Of a DNA stretch of 64,000 nucleotides, positions 41,444 through 49,956 are shown piece by piece (the stretch's first letter is position 1; each line of letters starts with the position of its first letter). The DNA is from an uncultured Lachnospiraceae bacterium (GTDB taxonomy: Bacteria; Bacillota; Clostridia; Lachnospirales; Lachnospiraceae), in the NCBI GenBank assembly GCA_910584785.1, contig CAJUDX010000004.1, positions 29,708 through 93,707 of the forward strand, read 5' to 3'. The position numbers and the translations under genes were made by a program. The notes beneath the pieces are model-generated. The model had not been told where the DNA came from. It saw only the letters and a program-made list of their open reading frames with translations, and ran no database searches.

Positions 41444-41476
41444 TGTTTTACAGGAAATTTTGTTTTACAGGAAATG
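41444..41476. repeat. Duplicated post-terminator sequence
   Basis: TTGTTTTACAGGAAAT occurs twice in tandem here, with a period of about 16 bp, and once more at 53921-53937. In both places it lies directly after a terminator. See findings. Confidence 0.6.
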
Positions 41477-41517
41477 CTCTGACAAATGCCCTGACATTTT
41501 TTTATTCACTATATTAT

Positions 41518-42801
41518 CTATTTTGTTTTCCGATGAATAATATCATCTCTTCCCGGTCCGTTTGATACCATGGTGATCGGAACCTGGATTTCTTTTTCTA
41601 TAAATTCAATATATTTCCGGCAATTTTCCGGCAGTTCTTCATAGTTTTTAATTCCGCGGATATCGCACTTCCAGCCCGGCAGGGTTGTGTAAACCGGTTT
41701 TGCCTTGGCGAGCTTTGCGGTGGTTGGGAAGTCTTTGATGACCTTTCCGTCGATTTCATAGCCAATACAAATCGGAAGCTCATCCAGATAGCCTAATACA
41801 TCAAGTACGGTAAAGGCAACTTCGGTAGCGCCCTGAATCCGGCAACCGTAGCGGGTGGCAACGGCGTCAAACCATCCCATTCTTCTTGGTCGGCCTGTAG
41901 TGGCGCCAAATTCGCCTCCGTCTCCGCCTCTGCGACGAAGTTCATCGGCTTCATCACCAAAAATCTCACTGACAAAGGCCCCTGCGCCCACGGCGCTGGA
42001 ATAAGCCTTAACTACAGTAATAATATCCTTAATTTCATACGGTGGGATACCCGCGCCGATAGCGCCGTAAGCGGCTAAGGTAGAGGACGAAGTAACCATC
42101 GGGTAAATGCCGTGATCCGGATCTTTTAGCGAACCAAGCTGTCCCTCTAATAAAATCGTTTTCCCTTCTTTTAATGCTTCCTGAAGGTAAGCCGATACAT
42201 CACAGACATAGGGGGCAATCTCATCCCTGTACTGATGGCAGGTGTCCAAAAGTTCTTCGGGATTTAACAGCGGCTGATGGTATAAATGCTCCAAAAGCAC
42301 ATTTTTAAGGTCACAGATTCTTTGAATCTTTTCCCGGATCACCTCTTCGTCAAAAAGCTCGCTGACCTGGATACCGATCTTTGCAAATTTATCCGAATAG
42401 AAAGGAGCAATGCCTGATTTGGTGGAGCCGAAGGACTTTCCAGCCAGCCGTGCCTCTTCATAGGTATCAAACAGCACATGATATGGCATCATAACCTGTG
42501 CACGGTCGGAAACCAAAATCTTTGGTTTAGGAACACCGCGCTCGATTAAGGTGTTAATTTCATTAATTAAGTAGGGAATGTTCAGTGCCACTCCATTTCC
42601 GATAATACTGGTGGTGTGCTGGTAAAATACACCGGACGGAAGGAGGTGGAGAGCAAACTTGCCGTAATGATTAATAATCGTATGTCCGGCATTGCTTCCG
42701 CCCTGGAAGCGGATAATAATATCCGACTCTTTTGCCAGCATATCCGTAATCTTTCCTTTGCCCTCGTCACCCCAGTTGGCACCCACGATAGCTCTAACCA
42801 T
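41518..42801 (-). CDS. purA: Adenylosuccinate synthase
   Basis: A 427-residue GTP-dependent enzyme that joins IMP and aspartate. GDEGKGKITDML begins near residue 10 and holds the catalytic Asp. NAGHTIINHYGKFALHLLPS is near residue 38, the KSGIAPFYSDK region near 125, and GGDGGEFGATTGRPRRMGWF near 290. The open frame reaches 42876, but the ATG at 42801 has AAAGGAGG at the right distance and begins MVRAIVGANWGDEGKG as is usual. Confidence 0.96.
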   Translation of the reverse strand: MVRAIVGANWGDEGKGKITDMLAKESDIIIRFQGGSNAGHTIINHYGKFALHLLPSGVFYQHTTSIIGNGVALNIPYLINEINTLIERGVPKPKILVSDRAQVMMPYHVLFDTYEEARLAGKSFGSTKSGIAPFYSDKFAKIGIQVSELFDEEVIREKIQRICDLKNVLLEHLYHQPLLNPEELLDTCHQYRDEIAPYVCDVSAYLQEALKEGKTILLEGQLGSLKDPDHGIYPMVTSSSTLAAYGAIGAGIPPYEIKDIITVVKAYSSAVGAGAFVSEIFGDEADELRRRGGDGGEFGATTGRPRRMGWFDAVATRYGCRIQGATEVAFTVLDVLGYLDELPICIGYEIDGKVIKDFPTTAKLAKAKPVYTTLPGWKCDIRGIKNYEELPENCRKYIEFIEKEIQVPITMVSNGPGRDDIIHRKTK

Positions 42802-42985
42802 AAGTATTCCTCCTTTGGGATTATCCCATGTTCTTTTACTGCATGGTGTGCCTGTCCCTGTCGCTTGTGTTTCCATTGAACAAGGTGCTGAAGCACTCCT
42901 CTATTAATTTACAACAAAATCTTCCATAAGTAAAGGAATTATTTATTCTAAGTTAACTTTGTTTTATTAGATAAACTTATAAGTA

Positions 42986-43015
42986 TTTATAGCAAAAACA
43001 AATAAATATTGTAAA
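42986..43015 (-). promoter_or_regulatory. purA promoter
   Basis: On the minus strand: TTTACA (43015-43010), 18-bp spacer, TATAAA (42991-42986). The leader to the purA start is about 180 nt and could hold regulation; no known riboswitch was recognised in it. Confidence 0.6.
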
Positions 43016-43029
43016 AACCGTTTATCTGG

Positions 43030-43251
43030 TCAGGAAAGTTCTTGGCTTTCTTCCTCTTTTTGTTTTTTTAATTTCAAAACCAGAAGATAGCCGTAAAAGG
43101 CAGCAGGAACCACCATCAGGCAGAATAAGTCAGCCATTAAAAGGCGCAGAGCATCTTCGGTGCCGATAACCGCCAGGATCAGAGCGCCAAAAATCAGAGT
43201 TCCCATAAGAATCAGACTGAGGATGGCAAGGGGACGTTTAAATCGTTCCAT
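43030..43251 (-). CDS. Small membrane protein, hypothetical
   Basis: A 73-residue protein with two membrane segments (LAILSLILMGTLIFGALILA and MADLFCLMVVPAAFYGYLLV) and a charged tail ending KLKKQKEEESQELS. A GAAAGGAACC site precedes the ATG. It lies between purA and an ABC-F gene on the same strand. No family was recognised. Confidence 0.7.
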   Translation of the reverse strand: MERFKRPLAILSLILMGTLIFGALILAVIGTEDALRLLMADLFCLMVVPAAFYGYLLVLKLKKQKEEESQELS

Positions 43252-43354
43252 AATCTTTGGTTCCTTTCTTTAATTTCGCCTTGACTTTTTATTTTCAGGC
43301 TTAAGAAGTTAAGGGGCTTTTGATGCATTGCATATTCCGTGCTTTTGGTTATTC

Positions 43355-45352
43355 TTATTCCGCAAGTTCTTCCCATACGGCATACAGTTCTTCCAGCTTT
43401 TGGGCAATCCTTTCTTTTTCCTGATTTAATTCCATCAGCCTTGCCACATCGGTATAAATCTCTTCCTGGCCCAGCAATTCGTCGATTTCCCCGTCCCGCG
43501 TTTCCAGCTGATGAATGGTATCTTCCGTTTTCTTTAAGTCATTTTGGCGCTTGCGCAGTCTTGACTGTTCCTCTTTTTGTGCCTTCCAGTCCACCTTGCC
43601 TTTGTTTTCTAAAACAGAGGTTTCTTCTTTCTCAACGCCCGATAAGCGTCCAGCAGGTTTAACCGTCAGCCCCACAAGGGGATCGGAAGATTTTCCTGAA
43701 AATTTATCGGTTCCCGTGGTTTCCTGCCCGGTAAACACCCTGGTCAGTTCATCCTTTTTCTCCAAATAGTAGTCATAATTTCCTAAATATTGAATAAAAG
43801 TCTGTCCTGTCAATTCTAAAATCCGTGTAGCCGTTCGGTTGATGAAATACCGGTCATGGGAAACATAGAGAACGGTTCCTGTATAGCGGTTTAAGGCGTC
43901 CTCAAGGATTTCCTTGGAGGTAATATCTAAGTGGTTGGTCGGCTCGTCAAGAATTAAAAAATTAGCTTCGGAAAGCATAAGTTTAGCTAAGGAAACCCGC
44001 CCCCGCTCGCCGCCGCTTAAATCGGAAATCTGTTTAAATACATCATCTCCGGTAAACAAAAAGGCGGCAAGAACACTGCGCACGCGGGTATTGTCCATGT
44101 CCGGGTATTCATCCTGGATTTCATTAAAAATCGTTTTCTCTTGGTGAAGTACCTGCTGTTCCTGGTCATAATAGCCCACATGAACCTTTGCCCCTGGGCG
44201 GATTTCTCCGGCATCAGCGGGAAGCATATCCATAATAATCTTTAAAAGGGTGGACTTTCCCGTACCGTTATTCCCGATAATGGCAACCCTTTCTCCCCGC
44301 TTAATCTCCATATCCACATCCGAGAACAGCGTGAGCGAACCGAAGGATTTTCCAAGACCGCGGACAGAAAGTACATCATTTCCGCTTTCTATCCGTGGCT
44401 CCAGGGCAATGTGCATGGCGTCATTGACCTCTGTGGGCTTGTCCAATACTTCGATTTTTGCCAGGAGTTTTTCTCTGCTTTCTGCCCGTTTGATGGATTT
44501 TTCACGGTTAAAAGATTTTAATTTGGAAATTACTTCCTGCTGGTGTTTAATTACCTGCTGCTGATTAAGATAAGCCTTCATCTGGGCCTGGCGCAGCATG
44601 GAGCGTTTATGGCTGTAGGCGTCATAATTGCCCAGATAAACCTGGCTCTTTCCCCGATCCAGTTCCACGACTTTTTTCACCACGCGATTTAAAAAATAGC
44701 GGTCGTGAGCGACGATAATTACGCTTCCCTTATAATTCAGCAAATAATTTTCCAGCCAGGCAATAGATTCCATATCCAAATGGTTCGTCGGTTCGTCCAG
44801 CAGAATGATATCCGGATTGGAGAGAAGGAGACGCCCCAGCGAAACCCTGGTTTTCTGTCCGCCGGAAAGGGTATTTACCTTCTTGGTAAACTCATCTTCA
44901 GTAAAGCCCAGACCCTTTAATACGCCAGTTACTTCACTTTGATAAGCATAGCCATTTTCCAGCTCAAACTGATGATTTAACCGGCTGTACTCGGAAAACA
45001 TCGACTCCAGCGTTTCGCCCTGCGCATGTTTCATTTCCTTTTCCAGCTGTCGAATGCGCTCCTCCATCTGAATAACCGGGCGTTTAATTTCCAGAACTTC
45101 CTCATAAATGGTGCGGTCGCTTTCCAAATCCTGATGCTGCGCTAAATACCCTATGCTTTTTCCCCGTGCAATAACAACTTCGCCGGAATCTGCCGGAAGT
45201 TCCCCAATGATTATTTTTAATAACGTCGTTTTTCCCGCACCGTTAATACCGACAATAGCTGCTTTTTCGTGCTCTTCGATATGAAAAGAAACGTTTTCTA
45301 AAATCACTTCACTGCCAAAAGCTTTGGCTATTGCATTACATGATAAAATCAT
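43355..45352 (-). CDS. ABC-F family ATP-binding protein
   Basis: A 665-residue soluble protein with two ATPase domains and no membrane part. Domain 1: GINGAGKTT near residue 35, LSGGQKTRVSLGRLLL near 143 and LLDEPTNHLD. A linker rich in Gln/Lys follows, where ABC-F proteins reach the ribosome. Domain 2: GNNGTGKST near 362, LSGGERGRVSLAKLML and LDEPTNHLD. A coiled-coil C-terminus of about 130 residues follows. ABC-F proteins act on the ribosome; some protect it from antibiotics, others help translation. Which type this is cannot be told from sequence alone; the C-terminal extension is like that of YdiF/Uup-type members. Confidence 0.92.
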   Translation of the reverse strand: MILSCNAIAKAFGSEVILENVSFHIEEHEKAAIVGINGAGKTTLLKIIIGELPADSGEVVIARGKSIGYLAQHQDLESDRTIYEEVLEIKRPVIQMEERIRQLEKEMKHAQGETLESMFSEYSRLNHQFELENGYAYQSEVTGVLKGLGFTEDEFTKKVNTLSGGQKTRVSLGRLLLSNPDIILLDEPTNHLDMESIAWLENYLLNYKGSVIIVAHDRYFLNRVVKKVVELDRGKSQVYLGNYDAYSHKRSMLRQAQMKAYLNQQQVIKHQQEVISKLKSFNREKSIKRAESREKLLAKIEVLDKPTEVNDAMHIALEPRIESGNDVLSVRGLGKSFGSLTLFSDVDMEIKRGERVAIIGNNGTGKSTLLKIIMDMLPADAGEIRPGAKVHVGYYDQEQQVLHQEKTIFNEIQDEYPDMDNTRVRSVLAAFLFTGDDVFKQISDLSGGERGRVSLAKLMLSEANFLILDEPTNHLDITSKEILEDALNRYTGTVLYVSHDRYFINRTATRILELTGQTFIQYLGNYDYYLEKKDELTRVFTGQETTGTDKFSGKSSDPLVGLTVKPAGRLSGVEKEETSVLENKGKVDWKAQKEEQSRLRKRQNDLKKTEDTIHQLETRDGEIDELLGQEEIYTDVARLMELNQEKERIAQKLEELYAVWEELAE

Positions 45353-45539
45353 GAAAATCCTCCTGAAAAGATAAGTATAAATAATAATGTATACATGATA
45401 AAGTATACTTTTTTACGTTTTGATTTTTGAAATCTATAGAAAATACCGATGTAAATTGTAGAGTCTTATTAAACCTGATAATTCAAACCTATTCCAGTAT
45501 AATATAGACCTTATTTTTTTGCAAGAGATGAAAATTCGT

Positions 45540-45568
45540 TTGACAATGATTTCACGACCCCCTATAAT
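45540..45568 (+). promoter_or_regulatory. rex promoter
   Basis: Consensus TTGACA (45540-45545), 17-bp spacer, consensus TATAAT (45563-45568). Confidence 0.88.
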
Positions 45569-45600
45569 AGAAAACAGATAAAACAAAAGGAGTGAAATAC

Positions 45601-46263
45601 GTGGAACATAAAGAAATTTCGAAAGCTGTCATTTCCAGACTGCCACGCTATTATCGGTATCTGGGAGAACTGCTGGAAGATGGAGTAGAACGGATTTCTT
45701 CCAATGATTTAAGCGCCCGGATGAAGGTAACAGCATCCCAGATCCGTCAGGATTTGAATAATTTTGGTGGTTTTGGACAGCAGGGATATGGATATAATGT
45801 AAAGTATCTGTACACAGAAATTGCAAAAATACTGGGGATTGACCGACAGCATAATATTATTATTATCGGAGCGGGAAACCTGGGACAGGCGATTGCAAAT
45901 TATGCAAATTTTGAAAAACGGGGATTTATGATTAAGGGAATGTTTGATATTAATCCCCGCCTGATTGGGCTGGTGGTCCGCGGGATAGAGATACGCGGCG
46001 TGGAAGATTTGGAGAATTTTATTGTGGAAAATGAAGTCCAGATTGCCGCATTGACCATCCCTAAAACCAAGGCACCGGAAATCGCAGACCGCCTGGTTAA
46101 AGCCGGAGTAAAGGCGATTTGGAATTTTGCTCACACCGATTTAGTGGTTCCCGACGATGTTGTGGTGGAAAATGTCCATCTTTCTGAAAGTTTGATGCGT
46201 CTTTCCTACCGGGTATGCAGTATGCAGGATCAGCAGGAGAAGCTAAAAGGCGAAGAAAAGTAA
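45601..46263 (+). CDS. rex: Redox-sensing transcriptional repressor Rex
   Basis: A 220-residue NADH/NAD+ sensor. The N-terminal winged helix (AVISRLPRYYRYLGELLEDG, SSNDLSARMKVTASQIRQDL, FGGFGQQGYGYNV) binds DNA. The Rossmann domain has IIIGAGNLGQAIANY near residue 81. Rex represses fermentation and hydrogen genes when NADH is low; targets may include nifJ in this window. The GTG at 45601 is chosen, eight bases after AAGGAG; the GTG at 45592 overlaps that site. Confidence 0.96.
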   Translation: MEHKEISKAVISRLPRYYRYLGELLEDGVERISSNDLSARMKVTASQIRQDLNNFGGFGQQGYGYNVKYLYTEIAKILGIDRQHNIIIIGAGNLGQAIANYANFEKRGFMIKGMFDINPRLIGLVVRGIEIRGVEDLENFIVENEVQIAALTIPKTKAPEIADRLVKAGVKAIWNFAHTDLVVPDDVVVENVHLSESLMRLSYRVCSMQDQQEKLKGEEK

Positions 46264-46299
46264 TAGGATGAGTTAATCGTTCAGGTGTAAAAAGAAAGG

Positions 46300-46338
46300 T
46301 CGGCCAGCAGACGGGCGCTGCTGCCGGCTTTTTTCCTG
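46300..46338 (+). terminator. Rho-independent terminator of rex
   Basis: GTCGGC-CAGCAG pairs with CTGCTG-CCGGC around an ACGGGCG loop, followed by TTTTTT. Confidence 0.82.
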
Positions 46339-46477
46339 CCTGGAATCTTTGGATTAGGATTTATTTTTAAGGTTTACGCTTGTCCTGAAGAATGGTGTGT
46401 GCTATGCTTTGGATAGAATAAGACCTGGGGCGGTAAAAAAAGCTTCTCGCCGGGGTCAGGGAAAGGATGGATAGCAG

Positions 46478-48004
46478 ATGAGAGCATTACTTACAGGAAA
46501 ACAGATGAAGGAAGTGGATCACAGAACGATTCATGAAATTGGGATTCCCTCTCTGGTTTTAATGGAAAGGGCGGCGATGGCGGTGGCTGAGGAAGTTAAG
46601 CGCCGGGTAAAAAAAACGGAGAAAATCTGGTGCGCCTGCGGCTGCGGGAACAATGGCGCCGACGGTGTGGCGGCTGCCCGGATGCTGCATCTGGCTGGTT
46701 ATCCGGTGGTGGTTATTTATATGGGAAACAGGGAAAAGGCGAGTGAGGAGTTTCATTGTCAGGTAGACATTGCCGAATGTCTTGGTGTCAGTATCATTGC
46801 TTACCAGGATTTTATTCCCGGAAGATGCGATGTGCTGGTGGATGCTATTTTTGGCGTAGGCCTGTCGCGCCCGGTTGAGGGAGAGATGCTTTCCTTTTTT
46901 GCCATGCTAAAAGAAGCGGCTCCGCGGCTTACAGTGGCAGTGGACTTGCCCTCCGGCATTAGTAGCGACAACGGACAGCTGCTGGGGGCAGCATTAAAGG
47001 CCCAGGTGACGGTAACCTTCGGCTGGGAGAAATGGGGAACGGTTTTATATCCGGGAAGGGATTACAGCGGAAAAGTTGTGGTGGCGGATATTGGCTTTCC
47101 TCCATTGTCTATGATGGAAAACCGCTATGCTTATACCTATGGTTCCGAAGATTTAAGTCGGCTCCCCCTTCGACCGGCGTATGCCAATAAAGGGAGTTTT
47201 GGTCGGGTGCTGATTGTGGCTGGTTCAAAACATATGGGCGGGGCAGCTTATCTTTCGGCGTTGGCAGCCTACCGGGCGGGGGCCGGATTAGTGAAGGTGC
47301 TGACGGTGGAGGAGAACCGGGAATGCTTGCAGTCCAGGCTACCGGAGGCTGTTCTTATGACCTACAGCGGAGAGTTATTCCATGCTAACCCTGAGGATTA
47401 CCGCTCTGTGCTGGAGGAAAACTGCGAATGGGCGGACGCTGTAGTGCTGGGTCCTGGTCTGGGAAAAGAACCCTATGTGGAAGCTCTGACGGAGATGGTG
47501 CTGACCATTGCCTGCACGCCGATTGTAGTGGACGCCGACGGTCTGAATATGATTGCTGCCCATCCCTATATGTGCGGGTATTTCACAGAAAATATTATTC
47601 TGACACCGCACCTTGGGGAGATGGCGCGGCTGACAGGAAAGACCATCCGGGAAATCCAGGAGGATATTCCAGGAACGGCGATGGAATATGCGGCGCACTA
47701 TGGAATTACCTGTGTACTAAAGGACGCTGTGACTGCTGTTGCCTTGCGGGACGGGAGGCTTTACCTGAATACCAGTGGAAACAGTGCAATGGCTAAGGCC
47801 GGATCGGGGGATGTACTGACGGGAGTCATTGCCGGACTGCTGGCCCAGGGGATGGACGAGATGGAGGGAACGGTGCTGGGCGTTTACCTGCATGGGGCAG
47901 CCGGGGATCATTATGTAAAAGAAAAAGGAAGCTATGGGCTGCTGGCAAGTGAACTGGCGGATCATGTGGGGTTAATCATAGAGGAAGGTGTGTGGCATGA
48001 ATAA
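46478..48004 (+). CDS. nnr: Bifunctional NAD(P)H-hydrate epimerase/dehydratase
   Basis: A 508-residue fusion that repairs hydrated NAD(P)H. The N-terminal YjeF-type epimerase (about 1-215) has VLMERAAMAVAEE, CGCGNNGADGVAAARML and VDLPSGISSDNG. The C-terminal kinase-fold dehydratase (about 225-500) has VIVAGSKHMGGAAYLSALAA, GPGLGKEP, VVDADGLN and the catalytic AGSGDVLTGVIAGLLAQG. A promoter-like TTGTCC-17-TATGCT lies near 46381-46409. Its 3' end overlaps the alanine racemase start by 8 bp. Confidence 0.95.
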   Translation: MRALLTGKQMKEVDHRTIHEIGIPSLVLMERAAMAVAEEVKRRVKKTEKIWCACGCGNNGADGVAAARMLHLAGYPVVVIYMGNREKASEEFHCQVDIAECLGVSIIAYQDFIPGRCDVLVDAIFGVGLSRPVEGEMLSFFAMLKEAAPRLTVAVDLPSGISSDNGQLLGAALKAQVTVTFGWEKWGTVLYPGRDYSGKVVVADIGFPPLSMMENRYAYTYGSEDLSRLPLRPAYANKGSFGRVLIVAGSKHMGGAAYLSALAAYRAGAGLVKVLTVEENRECLQSRLPEAVLMTYSGELFHANPEDYRSVLEENCEWADAVVLGPGLGKEPYVEALTEMVLTIACTPIVVDADGLNMIAAHPYMCGYFTENIILTPHLGEMARLTGKTIREIQEDIPGTAMEYAAHYGITCVLKDAVTAVALRDGRLYLNTSGNSAMAKAGSGDVLTGVIAGLLAQGMDEMEGTVLGVYLHGAAGDHYVKEKGSYGLLASELADHVGLIIEEGVWHE

Positions 48005-49217
48005 GGCAGGGGAAGCAGAGGAAAAAATGACGGGCGGTTTCCATCGGGTGTATGCCCTGGTGGATTTAGATGCTGTCCGGGAAAATCTTCAGGAAATGAA
48101 AAGGAATCTGCCAAGCGATACGGGAGTCATTGGCGTGGTGAAAGCGGACGGTTACGGACATGGAGCAGTGCCGGTGGCAAAAGCCATTGCGCCTGAGGTG
48201 TCAGGCTATGCTGTGGCAACAGCGCAGGAGGCGATGCTTCTTCGCCGCCATGGGATAAATCAGCCGGTGCTTATCTTAGGTCCGGTTCATGAGGACTGGT
48301 ATCAGGCGCTGATAATGGAAGAAATCCGACCGGTTGTCTTTACCCGAAGGGCGATTTGGCGCTTTGCTGAAGTGGCGCAAAAGTTGGGAAAACGGGCCGT
48401 GGTCCATCTCGCGCTGGATACGGGAATGAGCAGAATCGGCATGATGCCGGATAAAGCTTCAGCGGATATGGTGCAGGAGGCGGCAGAGCTTCCCGGTATC
48501 GTGCTGGAGGGGATTTTTACGCATTTTGCCACAGCGGATGAGGAAGATAAGGAAAAAACAAAGCGTCAGCTTAAACATTATCAGGATTTTTTGGCGCTTT
48601 TAACGGAGCGCGGCGTGGAGATTCCCATTACCCACTGTGCAAACAGTGCGGGGATTATCGAAGGCCTTGGGACAGAGTTTTCTCAGGTGCGCGCGGGGAT
48701 TGCCATGTATGGGATTTATCCGTCGGATGAGGTGGATCAGAAACGGGTAAGACTAAAGCCGGCACTGTCCCTGAAAAGCTGTGTCACCTATGTAAAAACG
48801 GTTGAGCCTGGGACAGAAATCAGCTATGGCGGGACATATCGGGCAGAAAGGTCGCTGAGGGTGGCAACCGTTCCGGTGGGCTATGGAGACGGTTATCCCA
48901 GGGCGCTTTCCGGCAAAGGCCATGTTCTGATTCATGGAAAGCGCGTGCCGATTTTAGGACGGATTTGCATGGATCAGATGATGGTGGATGTCAGCCGGAT
49001 CGAGGGCGTGAATGAGGGGGATGAAGTAACCTTAATTGGTCGGGACGGAGGGGAAATGCTTTCCCTGAATGAGCTTGCATCGGCCTGTGGCGGTTTCACC
49101 TATGAGATGCTCTGTAATTTAGGAAAAAGGATTCCCAGGGTATATATTGCTCAGGGAAAAGTTGTGGGAAAACAGGACTACGCCAAAGATTGTTATACGG
49201 ACTTTATCGAAAATTAG
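47997..49217 (+). CDS. alr: Alanine racemase
   Basis: A 406-residue PLP enzyme making D-alanine for peptidoglycan. The PLP lysine lies in VVKADGYGHGAVPVAKA (about residue 45). Other marks are HLALDTGMSRIGMM near 137, THCANSAGI, VGYGDGYPRAL near 300 with the catalytic tyrosine earlier in GISYGGTY-like context, and RICMDQMMVDVS near 322. The ATG at 47997 lies in the previous gene; another ATG at 48027 has GAGGAAAAA just upstream and could be used instead. Confidence 0.95.
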   Translation: MNKAGEAEEKMTGGFHRVYALVDLDAVRENLQEMKRNLPSDTGVIGVVKADGYGHGAVPVAKAIAPEVSGYAVATAQEAMLLRRHGINQPVLILGPVHEDWYQALIMEEIRPVVFTRRAIWRFAEVAQKLGKRAVVHLALDTGMSRIGMMPDKASADMVQEAAELPGIVLEGIFTHFATADEEDKEKTKRQLKHYQDFLALLTERGVEIPITHCANSAGIIEGLGTEFSQVRAGIAMYGIYPSDEVDQKRVRLKPALSLKSCVTYVKTVEPGTEISYGGTYRAERSLRVATVPVGYGDGYPRALSGKGHVLIHGKRVPILGRICMDQMMVDVSRIEGVNEGDEVTLIGRDGGEMLSLNELASACGGFTYEMLCNLGKRIPRVYIAQGKVVGKQDYAKDCYTDFIEN

Positions 49218-49390
49218 TACGATAATCTTAACCGCGGGAATTAGGATTTCATGAAGAGTTTTCATGTTCTCTACATAAAATAAAGGTATAAATTGAAAAA
49301 ACCAGGGAATGATAGAAGTAGGGTATGGACCAGAACAAGGTTAATCCTTCGGCTGCCATTGCCCAAACCATGAGATGGAGAGTGAAAACT

Positions 49391-49738
49391 GTGACAATCC
49401 GAAGAGGCGATGTATTTTATGCCGATTTAAGGCCTGTGGTTGGCTCAGAACAGGGCGGGATACGGCCCGTGCTGATTATTCAAAATGATGTGGGAAACCG
49501 GCACAGTCCCACGGTTATCTGTGCAGCCATTACCTCGAAAATGAATAAAGCAAAATTGCCAACCCATGTGGAACTTGATACACGCAGATGCGATATGATT
49601 AAAGATTCGGTTATCCTTTTAGAACAGCTGCGGACGATTGATAAGATGCGCTTAAAGGAAAAGATCTGTCATATCGATGATGGTCTGCTGGAGAGGGTAA
49701 ATGCTGCGTTAATGGTAAGTCTTGAGCTGGGTACATAG
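49391..49738 (+). CDS. ndoA: EndoA/MazF-type endoribonuclease (PemK family)
   Basis: A 115-residue toxin-type RNase with the family start TIRRGDVFYADLRPVVGSEQ, RPVLIIQNDVGNRHSPTVI and KMNKAKLPTHVEL. EndoA cuts mRNA at specific short sequences. The open frame runs up to 49325, but the GTG at 49391 has GGAG ten bases before and gives the usual length. In Bacillus the order is alr-antitoxin-endoA; here no antitoxin frame is seen in the 174-bp gap after alr. Confidence 0.92.
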   Translation: MTIRRGDVFYADLRPVVGSEQGGIRPVLIIQNDVGNRHSPTVICAAITSKMNKAKLPTHVELDTRRCDMIKDSVILLEQLRTIDKMRLKEKICHIDDGLLERVNAALMVSLELGT

Positions 49739-49745
49739 ACAAACC

Positions 49746-49774
49746 TTGACGAAAAGAAAACTAAATGCTATGAT
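49746..49774 (+). promoter_or_regulatory. Promoter of the CNNM/CBS gene and its repeat leader
   Basis: TTGACG (49746-49751), 17-bp spacer, TATGAT (49769-49774). Transcription would begin at about 49781, where the modular repeat begins. Confidence 0.75.
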
Positions 49775-49782
49775 GAAAAAAC

Positions 49783-49934
49783 AATACCTGAATTGAATCG
49801 CCTAATCGGCGATGGAATTTCACAGAAACCTTTATGCGCCCACAAGCAGTTGTACCACCATAAATAAACGTCTGCTGGGCGCACTTGGAATACCTGAATT
49901 GAATCGCCTAATCGGCGATGGAATTTCACAGAAA
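49783..49934 (+). repeat. Modular intergenic repeat, copy C, as a 5' leader
   Basis: Two identical 46-bp modules (49783-49828 and 49889-49934) start AATACCTGAATTGAATCG and end TTTCACAGAAA. Each holds the hairpin ATCGCC-TAATC-GGCGAT. Between them is the TGCGCCCA (49835-49842)/TGGGCGCA (49876-49883) module. The leader ends a few bases before the AAGGAG of the next gene. Confidence 0.85.
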
Positions 49935-49956
49935 GAAAAGGAGTAGATAAAGTTAC

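Noticed and set aside
43355..45352. Antibiotic-resistance ABC-F
   Set aside because: Nothing in the sequence I can read separates resistance types from housekeeping types, so only the family is named.
49783..49934. Possible CRISPR remnant, because of two identical 46-bp repeats 106 bp apart
   Set aside because: Only two repeats are present, the intervening part is itself a conserved module seen at two other sites, and no cas gene is nearby.
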